A stretch of DNA of 64,000 bases, from contig NC_090728.1 in assembly GCF_036898095.1 (NCBI RefSeq), positions 94,822,781 through 94,886,780 on the forward strand. The letters are read 5' to 3'. Shown one piece after another: positions 31,181 through 43,600 of this stretch. Source of the DNA: Palaemon carinicauda (lineage: Eukaryota > Arthropoda > Malacostraca > Decapoda > Palaemonidae). A program made the position numbers and the translations under genes. How positions within the stretch are numbered: position 1 is the stretch's first letter; every line of letters begins with the position of its first letter. Under the pieces are notes generated by a model that saw only the letters and a program-made list of their open reading frames with translations, did not search any database and had not been told where the DNA came from.

Positions 31181-32202
31181 CTGGATTCCTTTTTACCCAC
31201 AGTATACGGTATGGCATGCAAAAATTTAACCCTTACAGTCTTGGTTTAGAGACCTTAATTACATATTCAAAATACATAATAGTGTACACAAACTTATGCA
31301 AATTAGCAATTTTAGTGATAATTTTGGATATTGTATTTTTCCATTTTACAGAAGCTCACAAGTAAAATAATTTCATCACCATAATGAGCTGTCACCTCTT
31401 CATAAGACAATAAATAGTTTAGGAAAAGTAATATTATACATATTTTTTTTTCTGAATGTTTTTGTATACATGTAGAACTATGAAGCTTGTTACTAATGGT
31501 TTCACTCATATTTAGCATGAAAACAAAACTACAGATGTGTAATGTTACCTTACGTATCTATTACTATAGGTAGTAGGTTGGCCAAAGCACCAGCCACCTA
31601 TTGAGATACTACCGCTTTGACTGGCCAGACAGTGCTACATTGGATCCCTCTCTCTGGCTACGGCTCATTTTGTCTTTGCCTACACATACACTGAATAGTC
31701 TGATCTGTAGTCTTGGGTAGTGCCATGTCCTCTGTACCATGGCCTTCCACTGTCTTAGATTAGAGTTCTCTTGTTTGAGGTAACTCGAGCACACCTTTCT
31801 ATCTTATTTCTCTTCCTCTTGTTCTTTTCTAAGTTTTTATAGTTTATACTGTATATGAAAGACCTAATTTAATGTTACTATTCTTAGAATATTTTACTTT
31901 GCTTGTTTATTACTTTGCTTATCCATCCATATACCAAGGCACTTCCCCCAATTTTGGGGGGTAGCCGACACCAACAATGAAACAAAACAAAAAGGGGACC
32001 TCTACTCTCTATGTTCCTTCAGCCTAATCAGGGACTCAACCGAGTTCAGCTAGTACTGCTAGGGTGCCACAGCCCAATCTCCCACATTTCCACCTCAGAT
32101 GAAGCTTCATAATGCTGACTCCCCTACTGCTGCTACCTCCGCGGTCATCTAAGGCACCGGAGGAAGCAGCAGGGCCTACTGGAACTGCATCACAATCGCT
32201 CG

Positions 32203-33792
32203 CTATTCATTCCTATTTCTAGCACGCTCTTTTGCCTCTCTCACATCTATCCTCCTATCACCCAGAGCTTTCTTCACACCATCCATCCACCCAAACCTTG
32301 GCCTTCCTCTTGTACTTCTCCCATCAACTCTTGCATTCATCACCTTCTTTAGCAGACAACCATTTTCCATTCTCTCAACATGGCCAAACCACCTCAACAC
32401 ATTCATATCCACTCTAGCCGCTAACTCATTTCTTACACCCGTTCTCTCCCTCACCACTTCGTTCCTAACCCTATCTACTCGAGATACACCAGCCATACTC
32501 CTTAGACACTTCATCTCAAACACATTCAATTTCTGTCTCTCCATCACTTTCATTCCCCACAACTACGATCCATACATCACAGTTGGTACAATCACTTTCT
32601 CATATAGAACTCTCTTTACATTCATGCCCAACCCTCAATTTTTTACTACTCCCTTAACTGCCCCCAACACTTTGCAACCTTCATTCACTCTCTGACGTAC
32701 ATCTGCTTCCACTCCACCATTTGCTGCAACAATAGACCCCAAGTACTTAAACTGATCCACCTCCTCAAGTAACTCTCCATTCAACATGACATTCAACCTT
32801 GCACCACCTTCCCTTCTCGTACATCTCATAACCTTACTCTTACCCACATTAACTCTCAACTTCCTTCTCTCACACACCCTTCCAAATTCTGTCACTAGTC
32901 GGTCAAGCTTCTCTTCTGTGTCTGCAACCAGTACAGTATCATCTGCAAACAACAACTGATTTACCTCCCATTCATGGTCATTCTCGTCTACCAGTTTTAA
33001 TCCTCGTCCAAGCACTCGAGCATTCACCTCTCTCACCACTCCATCAACATACAAGTTAAACAACCACGGCGACATCACACATCCCTGTCTCAGCCCCACT
33101 CTCACCGGAAACCAATCACTCACTTCATTTCCTATTCTAACACATGCTTTACTACCTTTGTAGAAACTTTTCACTGCTTGCAACAACCTTCCACCAACTC
33201 CATATAACCTCATCACATTCCACATTGCTTCCCTATCAACTCTATCATATGCTTTCTCCAGATCCATAAACGCAACATATACCTTCTTACCTTTTGCTAA
33301 ATATTTCTCGCATATCTGCCTAACTGTAAAAATCTGATTCATACAACCCCTACCTCTTCTAAAACCACCCTGTACTTCCAAGATTGCATTCTCTGTTTTA
33401 TCCTTAATCCTATTAATCAATACTCTACCATACACTTTTCCAACTACACTCAACAAACTAATACCTCTTGAATTACAACACTCATGCACATCTCCCTTAC
33501 CCTTATATAGTGGTACAATACATGCACAAACCCAATCTACTGGTACCATTGACAACACAAAACACATATTAAACAATCTCACCAACCATTCAAGTACAGT
33601 CACACCCCCTTCCTTCAACATCTCAGCTTTCACACCATCCATACCAGATGCTTTTCCTACTCTCGTTTCATCTAGTGCTCTCCTCACTTCACATATTGTA
33701 ATCTCTCTCTCATTCTCATCTCCCATCACTGGCACCTCAACACCTGGAACAGCAATTATATCTGCCTCCCTATTATCCTCAACATTCAGCAA
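32203..33792 (-). pseudogene. RTE-like reverse transcriptase and C-terminal domain
   Basis: The frame from 33792 carries GKASGMDGVKAEMLKEGG, IVPLYKGKGDVHECCNSRGI, GFRRGRGCMNQIFTVRQI, MDLEKAYDRVDREAMW, GLRQGCVMSPWLFNLYVDG and the active-site LLFADDTVLVADT, all intact. TGA at 32635 and TAG near 32572 interrupt the thumb. The same frame then gives WFGHVERMENGCLLKK and TRGRPRFGWMDGVKKAL, a C-terminal block usual in RTE-type elements. The start codon is uncertain because the upstream frame shifts. Confidence 0.88.
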
Positions 33793-33917
33793 ACTTTCAA
33801 AATATTCCGCCCTCTCCTTTTAACAACCTTCCATTTCCATCTTTCACTGTCTCTTCAATTCTTGCGCCAGCCTTCCTTACTCTCTTCACTTCTTTCCAAA
33901 ACTTCTTCTTATTCTCT

Positions 33918-35252
33918 TCATATGACTGCCCTCTTTGCCTCACGTACCTTGCGCTTTACTTCCACATTTTTCTCTCTATATTTTTCATACTTCTCTATAC
34001 TATTACTCTGCAGCCATTCTTCAAAAGCCCTCTTTTTCTCTTCCACTTTTACCTTCACTCCTTCATTCCACCATTCACTGCCCTTCCTCATGCTGCCTCC
34101 AACAACCTTCTTGCCACATACATCACTTGCAATCCCAACAAAATTTTCTTTTACTAACTTCCACTCCTCCTCTAAATTACCAGTTTCTCTTACTCTCACC
34201 TCGTCATATGCCATTTTCAACCTTTCCTGATATTTACTTTTCACCCCCGGTTTTATTAGCTCTTCAATCCTCACTACCTCCCTTTTACATCCACCTACTC
34301 TATTCCCCCACTCTTTTGCTACAACTAATTTTCCTTCCACCAAAAAATGATCAGACATACCGTTAGCCATACCCCTAAACACGTGCACGTCTTTCAATCT
34401 TCCAAACATTCTTTTAGTTATCAACACATAATCCATTAATGCCCTTTCTACTACTCTTCCATTTGCCACTCTTACCCATGTATACTTATTTTTATCTTTC
34501 TTTTTAAAGAAGCTAGCACTTATTACCATCTCTTGTTCAACACACATGTCTACCAGTCTCTCACCACTCTCATTTTCACCTGGTACGCCATACTTCCCAA
34601 TGACACCTTCTACCTCTCCAGCGCCCACTCTAGCATTTAAGTCACCCATAACAACTACATAATTCCTTCTACCCAGTCCTTCTACACACCTAGTTAATTC
34701 ATTCCAGAACTCATTCCGCTCTTCTTCACTTTTCTAACTACCTGGCCCATACGCACTGACAAACGCCCAACATTCCCTACCTAACCTAACCCTTACCCAC
34801 ATTAACCTAGATGATATCTCCTTCCATTCCACTACTTTACTTGTCATCCATTCACTCAGAAATAACGCCACACCCTCTCTCGCTCTTCCCCTTTCAATCC
34901 CAGACACTCTACCAGACATTTCACCAAACATCACTTCACCTTTTCCTTTCATCTTTGTCTCACACAAGGCCAATACATCCATCCTTCTACTTTTAAACAT
35001 ACTTCCAATCTCACATCTTTTACTCTCTATCGTACTACATCCCCGCACATTCAAACACCCCAAAACTAGAGTGCGGGGAGCAGTCACTCTCCCCCCAGCT
35101 CCATCTCCTTGTCGATGTCTCGCAGGAATTTTATACAGGAGAGGGGGTTCCCAGCCACCTCGTCCCGTCCCTATTAGTCGCCTCTTACGACACGCAGGGA
35201 TAACGTTGGCGCTATTCAAATTTTTATATGCCCCCGCGGCCACAGGGGGCAT
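33918..35252 (-). pseudogene. RTE-like endonuclease domain
   Basis: Begins MPPVAAGAYKN and enters an apurinic-endonuclease-like domain with LNVRGCSTIESKRCEIGSM, DVLALCETKM and FVSAYGPGS. A TAG at 34734-34736 then interrupts it; the same frame continues with RNEFWNEL, the catalytic MGDLNARVG and the SDH motif in GMSDHFLVEG. A linker rich in Lys and Glu follows and the frame stops at 33918. The domain nicks target DNA to prime reverse transcription. Catalytic motifs look intact; one stop breaks it. Confidence 0.85.
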
Positions 35253-36352
35253 ATAGCTTATCTATTTCATTGTTTCCTTTCCTCACTGGGGAATTTTTCC
35301 CTGTTGGGGCCCGTGGACTTATAGCATCCTGCTTTTCCAACTAAGGTTGTCACTTAGCTTGTAATAATAATAATAACTGAAGGATAAATTCTTTATTAGC
35401 CAATATGCATAGCATCATAGAGCCATTGTAAACTCTGAAAAGTAAGGGCTGGAAGAGTAAATATAACAAATTAGAAAGAGATTTGTATTTTTCCTAGCCA
35501 TACAAAACCAAATTCTTTACAGAGAAGATAACAACGCAAGCTGGAACATGGCTATAAAACTTTTAACGAGGTGTCAACAACCGTTCTGGTTGTTACCAAA
35601 GGGTAGCAGGAAAGTACAGTGAACCCTCGTTTATCGCGGTAGATAGGTTCCAAACCCGACCGCGATAGCTGAAAATCCGCGAAGTAGGGACACCATATTT
35701 ACGTATTTATTTAACATGTATATTCAGACTTTTAAAACCTTCCCTTTACGTAGCACTGTTAACAAACTACCCTTTAATGTACAGAACACTTATTGCATGT
35801 ACTACAGTACCCTAAACTAAAACAAGCACAAATATTAAAGGCGATTTTATATCATGCGTTTCCTAAACACGCCAAAAAGCACGATAAAAAATGACAACCA
35901 ATGTTTTGTTTACGTTTACCTCTGATCATAATGAAGAAATAAACGCAATTACATATCTATGTATAGGTTAGTTTTTGCATCGATTATATTGGTTTTATGT
36001 TGATTTTGTTATTACCAATGTTTTACTTAATTTTCTTAGGACTTCCAAATAAATGAAATGAATGCCATTTATATAATGTTTTTCTTTATGACGCCGCCTG
36101 AAACGGAAACCTTCCATTCGTTTACTGTACACTCCATCTTCGATCGTAATAAACAAACAAAGGCATTAAACGCGCATGATGAAAGTGATAAATAATGATA
36201 TTAAAAGCTTTTAGTAAATATGTTATTACAAATATTATTTACCGTATCTATATAAAATCCTAAATACGTAGCAAAGCAGGAAAACAAATTTTTTTTTTTT
36301 TTTGGCGTTTAATCAACAATAAGAAACTGCCGCTAATGACCGAATGATAATT

Positions 36353-36355
<3 letters not shown>

Positions 36356-36426
<71 letters not shown>
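36356..36426. repeat. (GA)n microsatellite
   Basis: About 35 GA units inside the Tigger-like transposon, between its left end and the transposase stop. Confidence 0.95.
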
Positions 36427-36428
<2 letters not shown>

Positions 36429-36759
36429 GTTTTAAATGAAATAAACAAAAAAATATGATAGGTTATAACATGTATATTCAGACTTTTAAAACCTTCCCTT
36501 TACGTAGTACTGTTAACAAACTACTCTTTAATGTACAGAACACTTAATGCATGTACTACAGTACCCTAAACTAAAACAGGCACAAATATTAAAATGTTAG
36601 AATATTAAAGTAGTATAAAAAAATAAAGATTGTTACTGTACTCACCACGAAAGAAGTTGAAGAAAAACTTGAATGATGATGGCGATGAATTTGCTGCACA
36701 GTAGAAATGATGATGATGAAGCTGATGATGTCTTCTACTGTGCAGCCAATGATAGTATT

Positions 36760-38665
36760 TTACGTCTCTTCAGACGGAGGTGTCTTTTCCTGGGACACCT
36801 CTTCAACTTCTTCCTGGGACACTTCTTCAATTTCTTCCGAAGGCATAGTAGCAGGAGGAACTGGCTCTTTTTTGCGAGGCTGGAAGAACATTGTGATCGG
36901 AAGTTGCTGCCGCTGCTTCTTTTTTCGCTCGAAGAGCATCCTGTAGGGAGTCATGTCTTCATCGATTTTGTTGCAGAACTGCATAGAACGAACCATATCC
37001 TCGTCCCACTCTTGCGACAATTCTTTCAACTCCTTCGCAAGGTTGCAGAGCTTGGCAAGCCATTCTAATGTTAAGCCCGTTTCTTCGACATTTTCTTGGG
37101 TCTCTTCCTGTGTTTCACTGTCTTCTTCACTGGCCGATTTCGTCAGGTCTTCGAGATCTGCGTCAGTTAGGGGCTGGGAATGGCAGTCCAACAACTCGTC
37201 GACGTCTTCAGTCGTCATGTCGCCAAACCCGTCACCTCCAATTATCGCAGCCAACTGCACAGATTTCCGTATTGCAGTGTGTTGAATCTCAGACGGTGTA
37301 AATCCCTCGTCATCGTAAACAATCTGGGGCCACAACTGCTTCCAGCTCGCATTAACAGTAGCAGGTTTCATTTCTTTCAGTGGCTTCTGGATGTTCTGCA
37401 GGCACGTGGCTATTGTGTACTTCCGCCAGTACGCCTTCAAATTGAATGTTTTATCCTCATCATCTTGGGCAGCATCCACACACGCAACGAGGTCCACCAA
37501 GGTATTCTTCGTGCAGAGGGCCTTGAACGCCCTGATAACCCCCTGGTCCATCGGTTGAATATTTGACGTTGTGTTGGATGGCAGAAACTCAACCTGAATG
37601 CCCTCATGCGACAGATAAGTTGCGTGTCCACCAGCGTTATCCATAAGGAGAAGGATCTTAAATGGCAAGCCCTTCTCTAAGAGATATTTACTGACTTGCG
37701 GGATAAAACACTGGTAGAACCAGTTGGAGGTCAGCATCTTCGTAATCCATGCTTTTGGATTATGTATCCAGTACACGGGAAGGAGATTCTTATTTTTATT
37801 TTTCAAAGCGCGAGGGTTTTTAGATTTGTAAATAAGCCCCGGCTTTAGCAAAAAATCCAGCAGCATTGCCACACATCACGAGGGTAACACGATCTTTGAA
37901 TGCTTTAAAGCCAGAGGCTTTGGCTTCTTCTTTGAACAGGAAAGTTCGCGACGGCATTCTCTTCCAAAACAAGCCGGTCTCATCCATATTAAACACTTGT
38001 TCGGGCTTGTATCCACCTTCAGTGATAATGTTCTTAAATGTCTCATTTGCGTAAGTTTCAGCAGCGGTAGTGTCACCGGAAGCAGCCTCGCAATGCAGGG
38101 AAACGCTTTTCAGGCCGAAGCGTTTCTGAAACTTCGCGAACCATTCTATGCTGGCGGAAAAACGTTGTTTCTAAGGCTGGGAATCAGTGGATGTCCCTGC
38201 TTGAGGTTCATCTAGTACATCATCTTCGTCTTCTTCAGCATGGTCGTCATCGTCGTCTTGAGGTTCCTTTGCCACAAAATTCTCATACAAACCCAAAGCC
38301 TTGGTTTGGATGGTGTTCATATCCAAGGCTATGTTCTTCTTCCGGCAGTCGGCAATCCAGATTGCTAAAGCACCTTCCATACGGACGATCATTTTATTAT
38401 GAGCGGTAACAACTCGCTTCGCTGACCTGCTAAAGGTGATGGCAGCCGTCTTTCTAATGTTCGCCTTGTCCTTCTTAATGTAGCGAACGGTGGATTCGTT
38501 CACTCCAAAATGGCGGGCTGCGGCCGCGTAACTTCTGCCTTCTTTCAACATATCGAGAAGTGTCACCTTCTCAGCAATCGTCATCATTTTTCGGTGGCGT
38601 TTAGGCTCACTACCAGCCTTAGTACAAGCAGAACGCTTGGGAGCCATTGAACGCTTGGGAGCCAT
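36760..38665 (-). pseudogene. Tigger/CENP-B-like DDE transposase, two lesions
   Basis: Starts MAPKRSMAPKRSACTKAG, then the N-terminal HTH with KMMTIAEKVTLLDMLKEGRS and HFGVNESTVRYIKKDK. A second DNA-binding domain follows (ALAIWIADCRKKNIALDMN) and an acidic linker. A TAG at 38171-38173 interrupts the frame; beyond it the same frame encodes IEWFAKFQKRFGL and the first catalytic block FNMDETGLFWKRMPSRTF. A single-base loss within the T-run near 37865 shifts the frame. The shifted frame carries LLLMDNAGGHATYL and SNTTSNIQPMDQGVIRAFK, holding the second and third acidic positions. The C-terminus is Glu-rich. Apart from the stop and the shift, the gene looks complete. Confidence 0.88.
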
Positions 38666-40029
38666 TGTAGGGGTTAAACAGAAAGTTCAACAAAAAGTTC
38701 AACTTCAAACAGTCACGCACAGCACAGATTAAAGTTACACAGTAACGTAGCAGCATCTACCCGGCGAGAGAGCGACAAACAAAGTGGCCGCGAGAAGATG
38801 CTGCGGATCGGAGAAGCGGTCAAAACACCAATCACAGGCTAGATTACAAAACTTGGGAGCTGATTCGTCAACTATCAGCACTGGAACCAATCACAGTCCG
38901 TCTTACATGCTACGTAGTAGTTACAAATTCAAATACAAGGTACTATATACAGTATGCTTTACGTACGCTATTTTACGCTTGTTTTGTTGTAGGATATGTA
39001 CGCTTATTCGAGATGTGATTTTTGCAACAAACAATATTATTGGATGCAGTACTACGTACGTATACATACAAAAGATTCATGGAAAAGATGCACATCCATT
39101 ACATTTGTAGTAGTAGCCATGAGCAGCCTTACACCATTCAAATATGACAAAGTCAGACTGCATCTGATTTGCGTTTCATGTTCGATTTAATTTTACGACG
39201 TACACTATACTGAATTATCGTATGATCACATTCTCTTTTCGTGTTTTATTTCTTTCTCTACTGAGTTATATGTCATATGTAATGCAATGAACCCATCAGT
39301 AAGAGCAGATATTACTAATTATTAATGGAATTAACGAAAAATTTGGGGTCTTCATATATCGCGGCTATTTTCAAAATTTCCGGAAAATCCGCGATATATG
39401 TATATACAGTACATGCGTTATGAAAAAAATCCGCGAAGTCATGAATCCGCGATAGTCGAACCACGAAGTAGCGAGGGCTCACTATACTCATTTCTAAACT
39501 TTGATTGCAGATGGGACTTCCAGGGGTAGGTGATGGCTGGTAAAATTTGTGTAAAGAGCTCAGGTTTTTATAATTATGTAAATTACAAATTACTTCCAAA
39601 TTTGTCATTTGTTCCGACACAAATACAAACCCTTGTTCTTTACATAAGAGAGTCCGCTTTCCCACTGACTGGAACTTTTTACCACGGATCTCTGCATCCG
39701 AGCATGGAAATACATCAGATGAGCATCCTGACACTGCCAGTGGGGCGATGGCCCACCCAAAAGTGGAAACAAGCGTAAGAGCATTGTGACACATTGACTT
39801 ACCAAGAGCCCATCTCCCCCTCGTAAGGAGAATGGGGACATAACAATAAATATCAACAGATATAATAGCTACCAGCTACATGGGGCTTACCTACAATTAA
39901 CGAGTTCCAGCTGACAGGGAAAAAGGATGCTGTACCCCAAGAGGGGAAGATGAAGAAAAAGAAAAGAACAGTCATTCTTTCCATTCACACCAGACTAAAA
40001 CCATAACTTCTGCCTTTGAACAACTACTA

Positions 40030-40676
40030 ATAGGTTGGCCAGGGCACCAACCACCCGTTGAGATACTACCACTAAAGAGTTATGGGGTCCTTTGACTGGC
40101 CAGACAGTACTACATTGGATCCTTCTCGCTGGTTACGGTTCATTTTCCCTTTGCCAACACATACACCGAATAGTCTGGCCTATTCTTTACATATTCTCCT
40201 CTGTCCATAAACACCTGACAATACTGAGATTACCAAACAATTCTTCTTCTCTCAAGGGGTTAACTACTTCACTGTAATTGTTCAGTGGCCACTTTCCTCT
40301 TGGTAAGGGTAGAAGAGACTTTAGCTATGGTAAGCAGATTTTCTAGGACACTCCAAAATCAAACCATTGTACTCTAAGTCTTGGGTAGTGCCATAGCCTC
40401 TGTACCACAGTCTTCCACTTTCTTGGGTTATAGTTCTCTTGCTTGAGGGTGCACTCAGGCACACTATTCTATCTTATTTTTCTTCCTTTGTTTTATTAAA
40501 ATTTTTATAGTTTATATAGGAAACATTTATTTCAATAATGTTACTGTTCTTAAAATATTTTATTTTTCCTGGTTTTCTTTCCTCACTGAGCTATTTTCCC
40601 CGTTGAACCCCTGGACTTGAAGCATCCTACTTTTTGTACTAGGGATGTAGCTTAGCAAGTAATAATAATAATAATA
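40030..40676. mobile_element. Short retroposon-like repeat with (AAT)n tail
   Basis: About 650 bp ending in AGCAAGTAATAATAATAATA. It matches the split copy at 31560-31922 plus 35256-35378 and contains extra middle sequence (GGAGTGTCC complement, CCTCTTGGTAAGGGTAGAAG). No ORF. The trinucleotide tail and the lack of inverted ends suggest a SINE or a truncated LINE 3' end. It interrupts copy B5. Confidence 0.65.
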
Positions 40677-40708
40677 GTCCTGTGAGGGAGCAAAGGTAGC
40701 TATACCAC

Positions 40709-41540
40709 TTACTGAGCAGCCACCATAGGTCCTTGAGAGAAACTATCTAGGGACATGTGTGTTATGTCTTGCAGGTAGTGGGCTGTCAATGTCATTTGGT
40801 GCCTCCAAACACCCGCCTGTAGCATCTGCTTAACACAAAGGTTCTTTCTAAATGCCAGGGATGTGCTTACACCCTTGACGTGACATCGCAAGCTGTGGGT
40901 TGTCCCATTCCTAGTTAAGGGGAAGGATTGATGGCCGAGTCAATGGCCAGCCTAATCCAGGGAGAGAGAATATTTTTAGTGCTTCTTGACCCTCCAAGTA
41001 CTGGCAAAAAGATGTTTAGTCTGGGGGCAAGCTCAACCAGTACGCTTGAGATAACCCCTCTGCACTTTCACAGGACACAAAAGCAGTTGATCAGGTTCGT
41101 TGGTTACTTCCCGAAGACTCAAAATCTGAAAAAAGAAAACCTAGGGTAAGAGACTGCTGGAATTTGAGTTTTCACAACAAAATCAGGGGCAAAATTGAAT
41201 GAAACTTGCCCCCATCCACTTGAATGGGCGATGTCGTAGGAAAGATCATCCAGCTCTCTGCAGAGGCCAGGGTGGGCAGAAAGACCATCTTGAGAGTTAA
41301 GTCTGAATCAGAGACTCAATCTAATAGATTGTATGGGATCCTTTCGGGGAACACAAAACTTCAGAGATGTTCCAAAGATGCAGTCTTATTTCCAACTGAA
41401 AGGGCAAATTTGCTCAAAGCTTTCTAAGAGAATAGACAATTCTGACAAGGAGGAAATATCAATGCCTTTCAGTCTAAAGACCTGACTCAAGGCCAAGAAA
41501 TAGTTTTTTACAACCAATACTCAGCAGTTTTTCATTCCAG
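40709..41540 (-). pseudogene. Tyrosine recombinase relic of copy B5
   Basis: The C-terminal piece 40891-40709 reads RCHVKGVSTSLAFRKN, then QAGVWRHQMTLTAHYLQDIT and SLDSFSQGPMVAAQ. It aligns with THKVRAVATSVAFKQN, FWRSKYVFASHYLKSV and YTLGPFVAAS of A1. The catalytic HxxR is altered (Lys at the Arg position, His displaced) while the Tyr-Leu pair is kept. The upstream core region near 41440-41540 (CCTGACTCAAGGCCAAG block) is unreadable. Confidence 0.65.
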
Positions 41541-41623
41541 TTAGAAATTCAGCAATTAAAGACACAGTGGGTCCGAGAAGAAAGCCACAGCTTCCATGAC
41601 ACCAATGACAAAAGATTGTCCAC

Positions 41624-42800
41624 TTAGCCTTGTAGACTGAGGGTGATGACTTCCTGAGGTAACCAGATATCTGTTAGCAACTGGTTGCAAAAACCCTCTC
41701 TAAGCGAGGAGATGTCGCATAACCTGCAAACATGACATCGTAGGGATCCGACTGATATGTGAAAGATCTGTACATACAGTTGATGCAACAGTATGGGAAG
41801 GGGAGGCAACTCCCTCGGAATCTCAGTCAGCAGTAGTAGAAGATCCGGATCAGTCATTGATAGGTTGGCTGTAGATCTTACCCTATTGAGGACTTTCCCT
41901 CAGGAGGCATAACAGGGTGAACGCGTAAATATCCAGGTTGTCCCACAGGTGTTTGAAGGCATCCTGGAATGCCGCCGAATGCCGCCTGTGGATCCAGTAG
42001 TGGTGAGCAGTACACCGAAGCTTCTGGTCAAGCGACGTTGCAAAGAGATTTACTATTGGCAAACCCCACATCATCACTTCATTCACTATCCCACGATTCA
42101 ATGACCTCTTGGATCCAATTATCTGAGTCTTCTTGCTCATACTGTCAGCCAATATGTTCTTCTTGCCCAGTATAAACCATGATGACAGGGAGATTGCATT
42201 ATTCTTTGTCCATCATAGGATTTTTATGGCTAGTTGACTAAGTTGCCGTGATATAGTACCTCATTGTTTCTTTAGGTACAGTACACTACTACAGTCATGT
42301 TATCACTCATCAACACTACCAAGTGCCCGTAAAAGTGTTGTTGAAAGTGTTGAAGAGCAAGAAATGTTGCTGTAAACTCTAAGAGGTCTATATGGCAAAG
42401 CCAAACCGACTTGGACCACAGTTCAGAGGCTATAAGCTGTAGTATGTGAGCTCCCAACCCCCTCTTTTGTTGCATTAGTGAAGAGCATCAAATCTGAGGG
42501 AGAAGAAAGAAGGACTACACCTCTGATAAGTTTAGAGTTGAAACTCCACCAACTTAGATCTTTCTTCTACACTGTCCCAATAGGAATGAATATTCTAGGA
42601 AAGTCCCTGCCCAGAGACCAAAAAGTTCAACAGTTACCACTGAAGTGAGCGCATATAGAGGCGACTGTTCAATACCAGATGCTCTATTGAGGCCAGGTAA
42701 CCTAACAAGCACAATCACTGCTACAGGTGAGCTGGGAGCGAGTCTCATTGAAGGTATGGTTGAGCCACTTCCTTGAATCTTGCGATTCTGTCCTACAATG
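41624..42800 (-). pseudogene. RNase H and linker relic of copy B5
   Basis: Short frames in order. QKRGLGAH, HIDLLEFTATFLALQHF and VVLMSDNMTVVVY (42475-42272) give RNase H landmarks. MADSMSKKTQIIGSK and MWGLPIVNLFATSLDQKL (42152-41883) match NVMADSLSRR and the WGRPCIDLFATSKTKR linker of A1. LLLLTEIPRELPPLPIL (41857-41624) matches the following EVLEWMVDTPRSLPL stretch. Frames change between pieces, so the gene is dead. Confidence 0.75.
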
Positions 42801-42956
42801 GGAAGACTTTTCCTTGTACATTATCTATTTGCATCCTTAAGTATACCATGTCTTGTTTGGGGTCTAGATTAAACTTCTCCCTGTTTACCACAATCCACAG
42901 ATCAATGCAAAAATGGAAAAAATCTGTCTCCATGGAGGTGAAGATCTCCACCAAGT

Positions 42957-43600
42957 TTACAGTATCAGACAATCATCCAGGTAACGAAAGAGACAAATAC
43001 CGTTGGCATGAGCCCAGGCTGAAACCAAAGTGAACACTCGAGGGTCGGCTGACAGACCAAAGCACAGCAACTTGAATTGATATACCTTGTTGTGCATTAT
43101 GAAACGGAGGTACTTCCTTAAGGATGATTGGACAGGGATCTGGAAATGAACACCCTTTAGATCCGAGATAAGGAAATCCTTTGGTAGTACTGACTGTCTG
43201 ACCGTGGCTGCAGTCTCCATCTTGATCGGAGTTTGCTGAACAAACTCATTCAGAGCCGAGAGGTCGATGACTGGCTTTCAGCCTCCAGACAACATCTTTA
43301 CAAGAAAGAGTCGACTGTAAAAGCTTGGAAACTCATCAATGTTTGGACTTCTCCCTGAGAGATTATGTACTAAACTGATCCCTTCACAAAGAATAATGAT
43401 CTCACTGGGAGACAAATCAGGAGGAGGAGGAGAGCCGCTGAACGGGACAACGTAACGCAAGCAGAGAACACTCACTGTCCAAGGTTTGCCCGCATGGCAC
43501 TGACCTCTCTGCCATCCGGGTCTCAGGAATCCCCCCACCAGTTTTACAGCAGGAGAGACTTCCATCCCTCGCAGGGACATCGGCCATGTCCACCAGGTCT
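42957..43600 (-). pseudogene. Reverse transcriptase relic of copy B5
   Basis: The frame 43220-42957 holds FLISDLKGVHFQIPVQSSLR, KYLRFIMHNKVYQFKLLCFG, and FRYLDDCLIL, so both palm motifs are recognisable and the YLDD box is intact, though the first block has SDLKGVHF where DLKDAYF-like sequence is expected. An upstream piece (43580-43278) has FYSRLFLVKMLSGG, the finger region, in another frame. It lies between RNase H and gag relics as in A1. Confidence 0.78.

Larger units (their letters stand above)
31923..35255 (-). mobile_element. RTE-like non-LTR retrotransposon, nearly full length
   Basis: 3.33 kb on the minus strand, flanked by the duplication GCTTAT (31917-31922 and 35256-35261). It encodes an apurinic endonuclease-like domain (35252-33918) and a reverse transcriptase (33792-32203). 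Its 3' end finishes in a short TGGA-type repeat (complement of CCATCCAT at 31923) rather than poly(A), as is common in RTE elements. Lesions are few: a stop at 34734-34736, a frameshift near 33800-33920, and two stops at 32635-32637 and about 32572. It inserted into the repeat that spans 31560-35378. Confidence 0.85.
31560..35378. mobile_element. Short retroposon-like repeat with (AAT)n tail, interrupted by RTE LINE
   Basis: The left part (31560-31922) and right part (35256-35378) together match the uninterrupted copy at 40030-40676, sharing GACTGGCCAGACAGT, TACATTGGATCC, GTCTTGGGTAGTGCCAT, TTTCCTCACTG and the AGCTT-GTAATAATAATAAT tail. Some middle sequence of the 40030 copy is missing here. 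The RTE LINE 31923-35255 sits between the parts, flanked by a 6-base duplication. I believe this is a known decapod-type interspersed repeat, but that is from memory and unverified. Confidence 0.7.
35617..39484 (-). mobile_element. Tigger-like DNA transposon
   Basis: 3.87 kb with inverted ends CAGTGAACCCTCGTTTATCG (left) and, inverted, TAGTGAGCCCTCGCTACTTC (right), flanked by TA (35615-35616 and 39485-39486). Subterminal GCGATA/CCGCGAAGT blocks recur near both ends. One transposase gene lies on the minus strand (38665-36760). A (GA)n run sits in its 3' noncoding part, and a segment around 35700-35860 is repeated at 36465-36600. It interrupts the left end of DIRS copy B5, so it is the younger insertion. 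Confidence 0.88.

Noticed and set aside
33862..34366. Plus-strand frames of 122 and 143 codons opposite the RTE endonuclease
   Set aside because: They are antisense shadows of the G/A-rich LINE coding strand and have no domain of their own.
36673..37566. Plus-strand frames opposite the Tigger transposase
   Set aside because: Shadows of the minus-strand DDE gene, which has clear catalytic motifs.
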